Below, one piece after another: positions 55,104 through 64,000 of a DNA stretch of 64,000 nucleotides. The notes beneath the pieces were generated by a model. It was not told the origin of the DNA, made no database searches, and worked only from the letters and a program-made list of their open reading frames with translations. The stretch spans positions 43,370 to 107,369 of the forward strand of contig CANGCK010000002.1 in the NCBI GenBank assembly GCA_947452295.1, given 5' to 3'. Numbering within the stretch: the first letter of the stretch is position 1; every line of letters starts with the position of its first letter. This DNA comes from Sphingobacteriia bacterium. Its GTDB lineage: Bacteria; Bacteroidota; Bacteroidia; Chitinophagales; Chitinophagaceae. The position numbers and the translations under genes were made by a program.

Positions 55104-56522
55104 ATGGAGATACAATTTTCGTCTAAAGAATTAGCAATATTTAAAAAAATTGGTGCTGTAGCCGATCAATTGAATATGCCTTGCTACCTGATAGGTGGTT
55201 TTGTGCGTGATAAAGTGATTGGACGACCAGTAAAAGATGCAGATATTGTTTGTATTGGTGATGGAATTGAATTGGCCAATGCTTTTGCAGATACATTACA
55301 TCCCAGGCCAGCAGTTGCTTTTTTTAAAACATTTGGAACTGCGCAGATTAAATGGGACGATTTTGAAATAGAGTTTGTTGGTGCCAGAAAAGAAAGTTAT
55401 CAACTAAATAGCAGAAAGCCTGAGGTTGAACAAGGAACAATAGAAGACGATCAAAATCGGAGAGATTTTACCATGAATGCCTTAGCCATTCACTTAAATA
55501 GTCTTTATTTTGGCCAATTAATTGATCCATTTAATGGATTGTCGGCAATTGCTAATAAAGTAATTCAAACACCGTTAGAGCCTATTCAAACTTTTAGTGA
55601 TGATCCGTTGAGAATGTTGCGTGCCATACGTTTTGCAACACAATTGGGTTTTGCGATAGAGCCGATTACATTTGCAGCAATTCGAGAAAATGTTTATCGT
55701 ATGAAAATTGTTTCTCAGGAAAGAATTACCGACGAACTCAATAAAATCATGAAAACAGACAAACCTTCTGTAGGTTGGAATTTGTTGTATTTATCTGGTT
55801 TATTGAAACAAATATTTCCACAGATGCTCGATTTACATGGTGCAGTATATATCGATGGGAAGGGGCATAAAGATAATTTTTATCATACATTGGAAGTGCT
55901 TGATAATATTTGTGTGCATACAAATAATATTTGGTTACGTTGGGCTGCATTATTGCATGATATTGGCAAACCAGCTACAAAAAAGTTTGAAGACGGTCAT
56001 GGGTGGACGTTCCATGGTCATGAGGTTGTTGGTGCTCGCATGGTCCCTAAAATATTTTCTGCTTTAAAATTGCCGATGCATGAGTCAATGAGGTATGTAC
56101 AAAAATTGGTATTACTGCATTTGCGACCAATTAGTTTAACTAAAGAAAATATTACCGATAGCGCAGTGAGGCGTTTACTATTTGATGCAGGAGACGATAT
56201 TGATGATTTAATGACACTTTGTTCAGCTGATATTACCAGTAAAAACAAAAACAAAGTAATGCGTTTTTTGAAAAATTTTGAATTGGTGAAGGAACGAATG
56301 TTGGTTGTAGAAGAGTCAGATAGGGTAAGAAACTGGCAACCGCCTATTTCAGGTGAATTAATTATGGAAATATTTGCACTTTCACCCGGGAAAAATGTTG
56401 GAATTATTAAAGATGCGATTCGTGAAGCGATTTTGGATGGCATTATAGTCAATAATTTTGAAGCTGCATATCAGTTTATGTTAGAAAAAGCAGCAGAACT
56501 TAATCTAAAACCCGTTAAATAA
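55104..56522 (+). CDS. cca: CCA tRNA nucleotidyltransferase-type enzyme with HD domain
   Basis: 472 aa from ATG 55104; the open frame upstream overlaps the promoter. The nucleotidyltransferase head has LIGGFVRDKVIGR and the metal-binding DAD (KDADIVC); RRDFTMNALAI is typical of tRNA CCA/poly(A) polymerases. RMLRAIRFATQLGF marks the RNA-binding domain, and an HD phosphohydrolase domain follows with LLHDIGKP. It adds or repairs the CCA end. This is needed here because none of the tRNA genes in the window encodes CCA. Confidence 0.9.
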   Translation: MEIQFSSKELAIFKKIGAVADQLNMPCYLIGGFVRDKVIGRPVKDADIVCIGDGIELANAFADTLHPRPAVAFFKTFGTAQIKWDDFEIEFVGARKESYQLNSRKPEVEQGTIEDDQNRRDFTMNALAIHLNSLYFGQLIDPFNGLSAIANKVIQTPLEPIQTFSDDPLRMLRAIRFATQLGFAIEPITFAAIRENVYRMKIVSQERITDELNKIMKTDKPSVGWNLLYLSGLLKQIFPQMLDLHGAVYIDGKGHKDNFYHTLEVLDNICVHTNNIWLRWAALLHDIGKPATKKFEDGHGWTFHGHEVVGARMVPKIFSALKLPMHESMRYVQKLVLLHLRPISLTKENITDSAVRRLLFDAGDDIDDLMTLCSADITSKNKNKVMRFLKNFELVKERMLVVEESDRVRNWQPPISGELIMEIFALSPGKNVGIIKDAIREAILDGIIVNNFEAAYQFMLEKAAELNLKPVK

Positions 56523-56555
56523 TTAGTAATTTGCAACTCCAAAAAGCTGAATGCG

Positions 56556-57125
56556 ATGGCTGTATTAAAGTTTAGAATTTACCTTGAAGAAGATGATGCT
56601 ATTTATCGTGACATTGTGATTAAACATTCACAAAATTTTCAAGACTTGCATTTTGCAATCTTAAAAGCGTATGAATTTGATAATAAACACCAAGCAACTT
56701 TTTACAGAAGTAATGATAATTGGTTGCGTGGAAGAGAAATTAGCTTTGCGCGTTATGATAAGCAGTATAAGGCAGAACCGCTTTTAATGTCTGATACCAT
56801 TATCGGATCTGAAATTATTAATACCGATCAAAAATTTATTTACGAATATGATTTTGCCAAACAGTGGACTTTTTTAATTGCATTAATCAATATAAGTAAA
56901 GAAGAAACTGCTAAAACAGTATATCCATCTGTTTCTAGGTCAGAAGGTATTGGGCCACAGCAGTATGGTACTAAGAGCTTATTGGGTGATAAGTTTGCTG
57001 ATATAGAAGAAAAGTACGATTTAAATGAAGCTTCGGATGGTTTTGGTGAAGAAGGTGAAGAAGCAGATTTGGACGGAGATGATGAAATGGAATTAGGAGA
57101 CGATCAAAATGCAGACTTTGAATAA
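56556..57125 (+). CDS. pRiA4b Orf3-like domain protein
   Basis: 189 aa. The first 140 residues fit the plasmid pRiA4b Orf3-like fold (FRIYLEEDDAIYRDIVI, then HFAILKAYEFDNKHQATFY), a small domain found also with the IS1096 passenger gene. The last about 45 residues form a very acidic tail (Asp/Glu-rich, near residues 155-189). No transposase, plasmid or repeat is near, so it is a resident gene here. The function is unknown. Its end overlaps the start of miaA by 17 bases, so the two are coupled. Confidence 0.8.
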   Translation: MAVLKFRIYLEEDDAIYRDIVIKHSQNFQDLHFAILKAYEFDNKHQATFYRSNDNWLRGREISFARYDKQYKAEPLLMSDTIIGSEIINTDQKFIYEYDFAKQWTFLIALINISKEETAKTVYPSVSRSEGIGPQQYGTKSLLGDKFADIEEKYDLNEASDGFGEEGEEADLDGDDEMELGDDQNADFE

Positions 57126-57984
57126 TAAAACAGTTTACATAGTGGTTGGACCAACCGCGGTTGGTAAAACCAGCTATGCTATTTCGTTAGCTAAACAATT
57201 GAATACCGAAATTATTTCTGCTGATTCAAGACAGTGTTTTAGTGAATTATCTATAGGTGTTGCCAGACCATCGGTAGAGGAGTTGGCAGAAGTTAAACAT
57301 CATTTTATTGCAAGTCATTCTGTTGAAGAAGACCTTAATGCTGGCTATTTTGAGCAATTCGCTTTGCAAAAAACCAGGGAGATTTTTTCACAGAATGATT
57401 CCGTTGTTATGGTGGGAGGCACCGGTTTATATATTAAAGCCTTTTGTGAAGGAATTGATCCTATGCCTACTATTCCAGCAGAAGTAAGAGCTTCCATTGT
57501 TAGTGAATATGAAAAAAAAGGACTTATTTGGTTGCAAGCAGAGTTAAAGCATAAAGACCCTGATTTCTGGGTTTCTGCCGAACAACAAAACCCGCAGCGG
57601 TTGATGCGAGCGTTGGAAGTTTTAATTGCAACGGGTAAATCGATTACTTTTTTCAGATCTGCACAAAAAAAAGAACGCGATTTCACTATTAAGAAAATAG
57701 GACTTGAAATGCCGATGGACCAATTAACAGAAAGGATTAATAATAGGGTTGATCAGATGATAACAATGGGATTAGAAGCTGAAGTAAATAGTGTGATCAA
57801 TTACAAAGATAAAACTGCATTACAAACGGTAGGATATAAAGAAATGTTCGATTATTTGAATGGTAGCATCACGTTACCTGAAGCTGTTCAGCAGATTAAG
57901 ATACATACTCGGCAATATGCAAAACGACAAATGACTTGGTTTAAGAAAGATACTGATGTGCAATGGTTGTTGCACAATGTTTAA
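57109..57984 (+). CDS. miaA: tRNA dimethylallyltransferase
   Basis: 291 aa. P-loop GPTAVGKTSYAI (about 13-24), ISADSRQCF (the catalytic Asp region), and GGTGLYIKA and TVGYKE as further family blocks. It adds the isopentenyl group to A37 of UNN-reading tRNAs, such as the tRNA-Tyr and tRNA-Trp genes seen here. Starts within the preceding gene; its stop is shared with priA (TTAA). Confidence 0.95.
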   Translation: MQTLNNKTVYIVVGPTAVGKTSYAISLAKQLNTEIISADSRQCFSELSIGVARPSVEELAEVKHHFIASHSVEEDLNAGYFEQFALQKTREIFSQNDSVVMVGGTGLYIKAFCEGIDPMPTIPAEVRASIVSEYEKKGLIWLQAELKHKDPDFWVSAEQQNPQRLMRALEVLIATGKSITFFRSAQKKERDFTIKKIGLEMPMDQLTERINNRVDQMITMGLEAEVNSVINYKDKTALQTVGYKEMFDYLNGSITLPEAVQQIKIHTRQYAKRQMTWFKKDTDVQWLLHNV

Positions 57985-60425
57985 TAAACAGGGTCAACAT
58001 TTGGTATGATATAAACGCTTCTGTAACGTTTATTTGATTGGATATATACGATATTTTGTTGGATGGTTTTTTTGCAATGTAGAATTATGTTTGCATCTTT
58101 TGGAACTTTAATTAGCACTTCCCATAAGTATTGATTCCTTACTCTGTCAACAATTGGTTGTGAAGGGCCATTCATCATTGCACCATAGTTTTTCTTCATG
58201 TTTTGCATCAAAATATTGGCTGCCTCTTCTGCAAGGTGTTTTTCTTTGTGTTTAAAAATAATTTGTATGAGCCGGGTAAATGGAGGATATGCAAAATGTT
58301 TTCTATTATCTATTTCAAATTGAAATAAATTTAGATAGTTGTGTTCTTTTACATATTGTAAAACAGGATGTTGTAAATTACTTACCTGAATAAGTACTTG
58401 CCCTTGACCATTTTTTCTGCCCGCTCTTCCACTTACTTGTTCCATTAATTGGTATGCCCTTTCATTAACTCTAAAATCCGTAAAATTCAAAATCCCATCT
58501 GCATCAATAATTCCCACTAAACTTACATGTTCAAAATCTAATCCCTTTACCACCATTTGTGTCCCTACTAAAATATCTATTTTCTGTTGTTCAAATAATT
58601 TGATTAAATTATCGTGGTCATTTTTTCCTTTGATGCTGTCATAATCCATGCGGGCAATCTTTGCTTCCGAAAATTCTTCTGCTACCAATTCTTCGATTTT
58701 CTCAGTTCCAAAATTTTTCTGAATAAACTGATGGCTGCCACATGCAGCACAAGTATTGATAGCAGGATATGCTGCTCCACAATAATGGCAACTTAATTTA
58801 TTTTTTGATTTATGATAAGTTAATGTAACATCACAATGCTGACAATGTGGAATCCAGCCACAAGTTTCACACAGTATGTAAGGGGAATACCCCCTTCTAT
58901 TTTGAAAAAGGATTACTTGTTTTTTTGAATTTAAGGTTGCGTGAATGGCTTCAATGAGTGCCGGTGTTAAGGGGCTTTTTATCGCATTATGGGTGCTTGT
59001 TTTTTTAGTATCAATTAAATTTATTTGAGGAAGAGCAATATTGCTAAATCTTTTGTTTAATTCAACCAACCCGTATTTATTTAGTTTAGCATTGTAGTAG
59101 CTTTCAATGGAAGGAGTGGCACTGCCTAATAATACTTTTGCATTAAATAGTGAAGCATAATAAATGGCTGCGTCTCTACAATGGTACCTTGGCGCAGGGT
59201 CTTGTTGTTTGTAAGATGCATCGTGTTCTTCATCACAAATAATTAATCCCAAATTATTAAAGGGAAGAAACAGTGCCGAGCGTGCACCTAGTACTACTTT
59301 TGTTTCACCTGATTTTATTTTATTCCAAATTTCTACCCGTTCATTCGGATTAAATTTTGAATGATATATAGCAATATGACCGCCTAAATTTTTTTGCAGT
59401 CTTCTAATCATTTGGGCTGTTAGTGCAATTTCGGGTAATAGATACAACACTTGCTGGTTGAGCATAATTTGCTGTTCAATTATTTTTAGGTAGAGCTGTG
59501 TTTTACCGCTAGCTGTTACCCCATGTAATAAACAAACATTTTTTTCATTGAAACAACTTTTTATTTCATTCAAAGCATTTTCTTGTTCATCTGACAATGT
59601 AAATTCAAATGAAATGTGTTTGGGTAAAGTGGGCAATCGATCTGCACTTCTTTTTTCGGAAAATACAATTCCTTTTTCAATTAATCCCTTTAACTGCGCT
59701 GCATTTGCATTGGCTTTCTTCAAGAGTTCGCTTTGAATTACTTCTCCATTTTTTTGTTTTAAGTGTAAATAGGCCAGTAAAAGCTCCATTTGCTTGGGCG
59801 CTTTGGTCCAGTTATTGAGTAAGGATTCCAACTGTTCTTCATTATTATAAGTAGGATGTAAAGAAATATACGTTTCAATCTTTTGTTTGTATTTTTCTTT
59901 CAATTCTTCCCAAATAAAGCAAACACTTTTTTCTATTAATTTTTTTATGACTGGATAAATATTGTTTACATCAAGAAGCTGTTGCACTTCACTTAATCTA
60001 AGTTCTTTTTTTATTTCAAGGGCTTCTGCTACTATGTATTCTGAGTCAGATAAATCGCTAAAGTCCAACGTTCTTTCTTCATTCCACTGCAATATACTTT
60101 CGCTAGATAATTTTAGATTGGTTGGAATAGCTGCCTGCATTACTTCTCCTTCGGTACACATATAATAATGGGCTATCCATTCCCAAAATTGTAATTGCTG
60201 CGGATGCACAATGGGGTCGGTGTCTAAAATATTTAATATAGGGGATGGATTAAATTCAGGGGAAATAGTTTCATGAATTTTTTTTACAATCCCTGCATAT
60301 TTTTTATTTTTTCGCAAAGTAACTTCTACTCTTATACCTGGTTGGATGCTGTCTTTAAACTGATCGGGCACCAACCAAGTATAATTTTGGGGTAATGAAA
60401 GTGGTATGATTACTTCTGCAAACAA
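57981..60425 (-). CDS. priA: Primosomal replication protein N' (PriA helicase)
   Basis: 814 aa. 3'-DNA-binding N-terminal domain, then Walker A GVTASGKTQ, DEEH box (IICDEEHDASYKQ), eight zinc-binding cysteines in four CxxC pairs (about residues 535-580), and helicase motifs IARMDYD and QVSGRAGR. It restarts stalled forks. The start codon appears to be TTG at 60425: the frame has no ATG in the N-terminal 190 residues, and a stop lies four codons upstream. A -7-like TATTTTTG is at 60439-60446 on the minus strand. Confidence 0.94.
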   Translation of the reverse strand: MFAEVIIPLSLPQNYTWLVPDQFKDSIQPGIRVEVTLRKNKKYAGIVKKIHETISPEFNPSPILNILDTDPIVHPQQLQFWEWIAHYYMCTEGEVMQAAIPTNLKLSSESILQWNEERTLDFSDLSDSEYIVAEALEIKKELRLSEVQQLLDVNNIYPVIKKLIEKSVCFIWEELKEKYKQKIETYISLHPTYNNEEQLESLLNNWTKAPKQMELLLAYLHLKQKNGEVIQSELLKKANANAAQLKGLIEKGIVFSEKRSADRLPTLPKHISFEFTLSDEQENALNEIKSCFNEKNVCLLHGVTASGKTQLYLKIIEQQIMLNQQVLYLLPEIALTAQMIRRLQKNLGGHIAIYHSKFNPNERVEIWNKIKSGETKVVLGARSALFLPFNNLGLIICDEEHDASYKQQDPAPRYHCRDAAIYYASLFNAKVLLGSATPSIESYYNAKLNKYGLVELNKRFSNIALPQINLIDTKKTSTHNAIKSPLTPALIEAIHATLNSKKQVILFQNRRGYSPYILCETCGWIPHCQHCDVTLTYHKSKNKLSCHYCGAAYPAINTCAACGSHQFIQKNFGTEKIEELVAEEFSEAKIARMDYDSIKGKNDHDNLIKLFEQQKIDILVGTQMVVKGLDFEHVSLVGIIDADGILNFTDFRVNERAYQLMEQVSGRAGRKNGQGQVLIQVSNLQHPVLQYVKEHNYLNLFQFEIDNRKHFAYPPFTRLIQIIFKHKEKHLAEEAANILMQNMKKNYGAMMNGPSQPIVDRVRNQYLWEVLIKVPKDANIILHCKKTIQQNIVYIQSNKRYRSVYIIPNVDPVY

Positions 60426-60449
60426 AATATTATTTTATCAAAAATACGC

Positions 60450-61208
60450 TTAAGGAGTGGGATATTGTATATATCGTTTGAGACCTTCTTCCATAATCGA
60501 ATAAACTTTTTGTTTTAAGTGACTTACATCTTTCATGGTTAGTCCGGTTACACCGATTTCATCTAAGTAAACTACTCTGTTTTTTCCTGGTGTTAATTCA
60601 AAAAGACTTCTGTAATGCATCCTATTGAGTGTATCTACAAATAACATAGGTTTAATGGGTGTTTGGGTTTCAATAGCCATCCTGAATGCGCCGTCATAAA
60701 AATTTTTTAATGGTTGTTTTGTTTCATTAAATGTACCCTCTGGAAAGATGAATATGGATAATCCGTTTTGAAGCGCATTTTTTAAATTTCGAATGCTTTT
60801 CATTCTACCTTCTACTGTTGTACGGTCTACTAAAATAACAGCTGCTTGGTAAAGCCAACCAAAAATGGGTACTTTAATCATTTCTGCTTTTCCGAGTACT
60901 CTCACTGGTTGATGAATACCAGCAACAATGGGAGGGATATCCATATAAGAAATATGGTTCGCAACAAAGATGTATTGTTTGTTGGCAATATGCGGGGTTT
61001 CATAAATTTCGTGATGTATTATTCCGATTGTCAAGTACCATAATCTGGCCCATATTTTATAAAAAATGTATATAATATTCCCTCCTTTAATTTTGCCCAA
61101 TGGCAGTGCAAGGATGATAAACGGAAATACCAACAACATTACTATAATAAAAGTAACCAGGCAGTAAATGGAGTAAATGAACAGTATTGTTTTGGTTAGA
61201 AGCCTCAT
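60450..61208 (-). CDS. plsC: 1-acyl-sn-glycerol-3-phosphate acyltransferase
   Basis: 252 aa. Two N-terminal membrane segments, then the acyltransferase motif NHISYMD (HX4D), a substrate block FPEGTF and RTTVEGRM. It makes phosphatidic acid from lysophosphatidic acid at the inner membrane. 24 bases separate it from priA, so both may be in one message. Confidence 0.92.
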   Translation of the reverse strand: MRLLTKTILFIYSIYCLVTFIIVMLLVFPFIILALPLGKIKGGNIIYIFYKIWARLWYLTIGIIHHEIYETPHIANKQYIFVANHISYMDIPPIVAGIHQPVRVLGKAEMIKVPIFGWLYQAAVILVDRTTVEGRMKSIRNLKNALQNGLSIFIFPEGTFNETKQPLKNFYDGAFRMAIETQTPIKPMLFVDTLNRMHYRSLFELTPGKNRVVYLDEIGVTGLTMKDVSHLKQKVYSIMEEGLKRYIQYPTP

Positions 61209-61246
61209 AAATTGCTGAAAAGATATAAAACTGTAGCTTGAGAACC

Positions 61247-61281
61247 AAAAAAAAGCCGATTCTTCTAAAAGAATCGGCTTT
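61247..61281 (-). terminator. Terminator after the porin gene
   Basis: AAAGCCGATTCTT/AAGAATCGGCTTT (61252-61264 with 61269-61281), four-base loop; read on the minus strand it is followed by a run of seven to eight Ts. Confidence 0.85.
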
Positions 61282-61300
61282 ATATCGGTTGATAATTTTT

Positions 61301-62326
61301 TTATAGTTTAAAAATTGCAGCTAAAATAAAACTGCAGGCAGTTTTGGAATAGGTATCATTGTTTTTTGAAAAAACGGATTGATTGGAGTTATCAATTCTC
61401 CATTCTGGGATGATGGTTAATTTAGCTAATTTAAAGTTTGCAGATAAAGTAGTTGCAAAGATTTTATCACTATTATTCAATGGGTTAATTTTTCTATCGC
61501 TGAAGTAATCTTGTCTGATGGTAAATCCTAAGTGGTTTGTAGGATCGTAGTTTAAATAGATTGCATGACACACCCAGCTTGTATTCCCTTGTGCAAATGT
61601 GCTAATTTGAATACTGCCATCATAAGCGGCACTTAGTTTATGGCTGAGTGCCGCAGTTGATACAAGGTTAAATTGTGTTATACCGCCGCCAGCCTGGAAA
61701 TTTAGGTATACTTTTAGTTGGTCATTTTTTGATGCAGTGCTGAATTGTGCTAAAGCAAATTTTACCGGAGAGCTGGTTCCGGTAAAGTCGGTTGGGTCCG
61801 CTACGCCTATCATTAAAGCTGTTTTTCCGCCAAGTGTTATGTCGGCTTTAATGCCAGTATGGAAGAAAGGCCCGTAAGAAAAACCGTACGACATACTGTA
61901 ATTTCTGTTTCCAATAGGGTCAACTACTTCGTAGCCTATATGGGTGCCCCATTTTCCCATCGTAAGTTTTACAGCGCTTATAGGTGAATAGCTAAAATAC
62001 AGTTGTTTGATAGTAGCAATAGAGCCAGCATCATTGTATGAAAATTCTTGGGCTCTTTTTCCAAATCCAATATCAGCAGTAGCTGCTACTTTGCCAAAAC
62101 TATGGTCTGCTTTTAGGGAAATCATTCCTAATTCAAATGAATTATGAGAATTGGTAAAACTGGTTAAGTTATTGTTTGAGCCTGAAGCGTCTGGTAAACT
62201 GTATCGGTAATAGGTATCGGCAAAACCGGTAATAGAGGTAATGCCTTTTTTTGTAGAATCGTTTTGAGCGTAAATCAGTGAAGACATAAAACTACAATAG
62301 ACAACTGTCGAAAATTTTCTTAACAT
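61301..62326 (-). CDS. Outer-membrane beta-barrel porin (BBP2-like)
   Basis: 341 aa. Signal peptide (about 1-20, ending IYAQ), then alternating short beta strands starting ITGFADTYYRYSLPD and closing with a C-terminal ILAAIFKL. The blocks GKWGTHIGYEVVDPIGNRNYS and GFTIRQDYFSDR are typical for the OmpL-like putative beta-barrel porin-2 family. It should let small solutes through the outer membrane. It lies downstream of amt on the same strand, which suggests that it helps ammonium or other nitrogen uptake (inference). Confidence 0.85.
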   Translation of the reverse strand: MLRKFSTVVYCSFMSSLIYAQNDSTKKGITSITGFADTYYRYSLPDASGSNNNLTSFTNSHNSFELGMISLKADHSFGKVAATADIGFGKRAQEFSYNDAGSIATIKQLYFSYSPISAVKLTMGKWGTHIGYEVVDPIGNRNYSMSYGFSYGPFFHTGIKADITLGGKTALMIGVADPTDFTGTSSPVKFALAQFSTASKNDQLKVYLNFQAGGGITQFNLVSTAALSHKLSAAYDGSIQISTFAQGNTSWVCHAIYLNYDPTNHLGFTIRQDYFSDRKINPLNNSDKIFATTLSANFKLAKLTIIPEWRIDNSNQSVFSKNNDTYSKTACSFILAAIFKL

Positions 62327-62352
62327 TGTAATGGATTTAATTATTCAAATGG

Positions 62353-62404
62353 GTACAGCCTTTAAATCTGGTCAGAGATTTATTATACGGCTGTACCTTT
62401 TTTA
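62353..62404. promoter_or_regulatory. Hairpin between amt and porin
   Basis: GGTACAGCC/GGCTGTACC (62353-62361 with 62390-62398) with an inner AAATCT/AGATTT pair. The T-run (62399-62404) follows on the plus strand, where no gene is upstream. On the minus strand, the sense of amt and porin, there is no T-run. It may be an RNA-stability or read-through control element between the two genes. Confidence 0.5.
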
Positions 62405-62409
62405 ATGTT

Positions 62410-63756
62410 CTATGGTTGTTGTGGAGTACGTCCGTATTTCTCATCGTGTTGAGATGCATCTAATCCCATTTCTTCTTCTTCTTGTGTAACTCTTAAAGGA
62501 AGTATCAGACCGATAAACTTAAATATGGCAAATGATACTACGAAGCTGTAAACAACAACAATTAAAAGTGCTTTTACTTGTATTAAGAAAAAGGCAGCGT
62601 TGCCATAAAATAAACCGTCTGCGCCAGCACTATTCATTGATTTGGTGGCAAAAATACCGGTCATCAACATACCAACGATACCGCCAATACCATGACAAGG
62701 GAATACATCCAATGCATCGTCGAGGGTAGATTTGCTTTTATAGTAAACTGCTAAGTTAGAGATGATAGCGGCAACAAATCCTATAAAAATACTTTGTGGA
62801 ATAGCTACAAAGCCTGCTGATGGAGTAATGGCAACCAGGCCAACTACCGCTCCAATGCAAAATCCCAGTACTGATGGCTTTTTTCCGCGAATAACGTCAA
62901 AAAACATCCACGATAAACCTGCAGCAGCAGCGGCTGTGTTGGTGGTAGCAAAAGCAGAAACAGCTAATGCATTTGCGCCTAATGCAGAACCTGCATTAAA
63001 ACCAAACCAACCAAACCAAAGAAGGCTGGTTCCGATTAGTACATAAGGAATATTTGCTGGGGGTATTTCTCTTTGTTCGATATGGGCTTGACGGCGTTTT
63101 AACACGATTGCTCCGGCTAAAGCTGCACAACCGGCAGAAATATGCACAACGGTGCCACCTGCAAAGTCAAGTGCACCCATTTTAAATAAAAAGCCTTCCG
63201 GATGCCATGTCCAATGTGCTATAGGTGCGTAAACTAATAAGCTAAAAAGGGCAATGAAAAGAATATAGGCAGTAAAACGAATACGTTCAGCAACAGCACC
63301 TACCACCAATCCTGGCGTGATAATGGCGAACATAAGCTGAAATAGGGCAAATAGTGAAAGCGGTATGGTTGGTGCCAAGGTCCAAGGAGCACCAGCGTTC
63401 ACTCCCTTAAAGAATAGATGGGTAAATGGGTTACCAATTAAGCCGCTAACAGAGTCTCCAAAACAAAGGCTGTATCCTACAAAAATCCATAGGATGGTTA
63501 CTACACCAGCAGCCACCACACTTTTAATCATGGTAGAAATTACATTTTTTCGATGTACCATGCCTCCGTAAAAGAATGCTAATCCTGGTGTCATTAAAAA
63601 TACCAACGCCGTCGCAACTATTATCCAAACGATATCAGCTGAACTGTATTTTCCAGCATCGTTAAAGTTGGGGAGGGAGGGGACGAATAATGCCCCAATG
63701 GCTACTGCCATTAACACTAAAAAAGGGGCTAGTTCTTTCGCAGTTGATTTAGACAT
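62410..63756 (-). CDS. amt: Ammonium transporter
   Basis: 448 aa with 11 membrane helices. AFFYGGMVHRKNV, the DFAGGTVVHISAG signature and the two pore histidines (in VVHIS and FPCHGIGG) are intact. It conducts NH4+/NH3 across the inner membrane. A soluble tail of about 30 residues follows. The usual PII partner gene glnK is not adjacent; a porin gene follows instead. About 240 very AT-rich bases lie upstream, without a recognisable promoter box. Confidence 0.96.
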   Translation of the reverse strand: MSKSTAKELAPFLVLMAVAIGALFVPSLPNFNDAGKYSSADIVWIIVATALVFLMTPGLAFFYGGMVHRKNVISTMIKSVVAAGVVTILWIFVGYSLCFGDSVSGLIGNPFTHLFFKGVNAGAPWTLAPTIPLSLFALFQLMFAIITPGLVVGAVAERIRFTAYILFIALFSLLVYAPIAHWTWHPEGFLFKMGALDFAGGTVVHISAGCAALAGAIVLKRRQAHIEQREIPPANIPYVLIGTSLLWFGWFGFNAGSALGANALAVSAFATTNTAAAAAGLSWMFFDVIRGKKPSVLGFCIGAVVGLVAITPSAGFVAIPQSIFIGFVAAIISNLAVYYKSKSTLDDALDVFPCHGIGGIVGMLMTGIFATKSMNSAGADGLFYGNAAFFLIQVKALLIVVVYSFVVSFAIFKFIGLILPLRVTQEEEEMGLDASQHDEKYGRTPQQP

Positions 63757-64000
63757 AAATAATAAATATTAAAAATTAAAATATGATATTATTTGTCTAA
63801 AATAGATAAAAAATGTGTCTAATTAGTAAAAATATAAACATATAATTAAAAGTAATATGTATATTTTTAAATAATTAGTTTAATTTTTAAGGCTTAGTTG
63901 ACTGATATTCAGACCTCATATGCCAAATTACATTGAATTTTGGGTACGAAACCTACAAAAACCACATTTTTAAAAACCATTGATATTTATAAAAAAATGG

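Noticed and set aside
56556..57125. IS1096-like transposon remnant
   Set aside because: No transposase, inverted repeats or target duplications; the gene is tightly joined to miaA.

Overview
The window reads as a chromosomal stretch of a low-GC Bacteroidota member, most likely a Chitinophagaceae-like soil or freshwater lineage. The evidence is the AT-rich genes, A-rich 5' leaders that almost never carry a Shine-Dalgarno sequence, many promoters of the TTG-N17-23-TAnnTTTG type, and family-typical proteins: DUF5686, the short AMP nucleosidase, HscA with the 'INIATGSLQ' N-terminus, CcmB/CcsA/CcmD-type haem genes, and bS21 (rpsU) with a strong SD. The placement is an inference from gene content; no rRNA is present to settle it.

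Layout. Positions 1-9.2 kb hold a truncated Ldh_2 dehydrogenase, aspartate kinase, a SRPBCC protein, a YitT-type membrane protein, queA, a fused double-ATPase oligopeptide-type ABC protein, CcsA/CcmC and CcmD haem-handling proteins and glutamate dehydrogenase. From 9.2 to 13.8 kb lie an HsdR-N nuclease-fold protein, AMP nucleosidase, ccmB and tdk (translationally coupled), an unknown conserved protein and Kdo transferase. From 13.9 to 18.2 kb there is a nucleotide-sugar block (DegT aminotransferase, UDP-glucose dehydrogenase, UDP-glucuronate decarboxylase, dTDP-4-dehydrorhamnose reductase) that would feed LPS or capsule. From 18.5 to 26.4 kb are a SnoaL/sulfatase pair, tRNA-Gln, an SGNH hydrolase, tyrS, an RDD protein, hscA, ribE and an unknown membrane protein followed by a 52-bp perfect palindrome.

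Positions 26.7-42.5 kb are the translation and transcription core: rpsU, xerC, hpf, tRNA-Thr/Tyr/Gly/Thr, tuf, tRNA-Trp, secE, nusG, rplK, rplA, rplJ, rplL, rpoB, rpoC. Terminator and promoter pairs split it into at least four transcription units. From 42.5 to 64 kb are ordinary housekeeping genes: an OmpH/Skp-like protein, an amino-acid permease, heptose kinase, isoaspartyl peptidase, ispD, an oxidoreductase, DUF5686, an orphan response regulator, an EamA exporter, dapD, a heptosyltransferase-like GT9, a CCA-adding-type enzyme, a pRiA4b-Orf3-like protein, miaA, priA, plsC, a porin and amt.

No phage, insertion sequence, CRISPR array or defence island is visible, and I do not see a new multi-gene system. 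The most interesting signals are non-coding. They are an orphan promoter plus terminator at 51978-52116 that predicts a ~105-nt small RNA, the strong SD in front of rpsU in an otherwise SD-free genome, a possible attenuator between rplJ and rplL, structured leaders before tuf and queA, the 52-bp palindrome, and promoters placed so close to start codons that waaA, the cca-like gene and the GT9 gene may make leaderless mRNAs.
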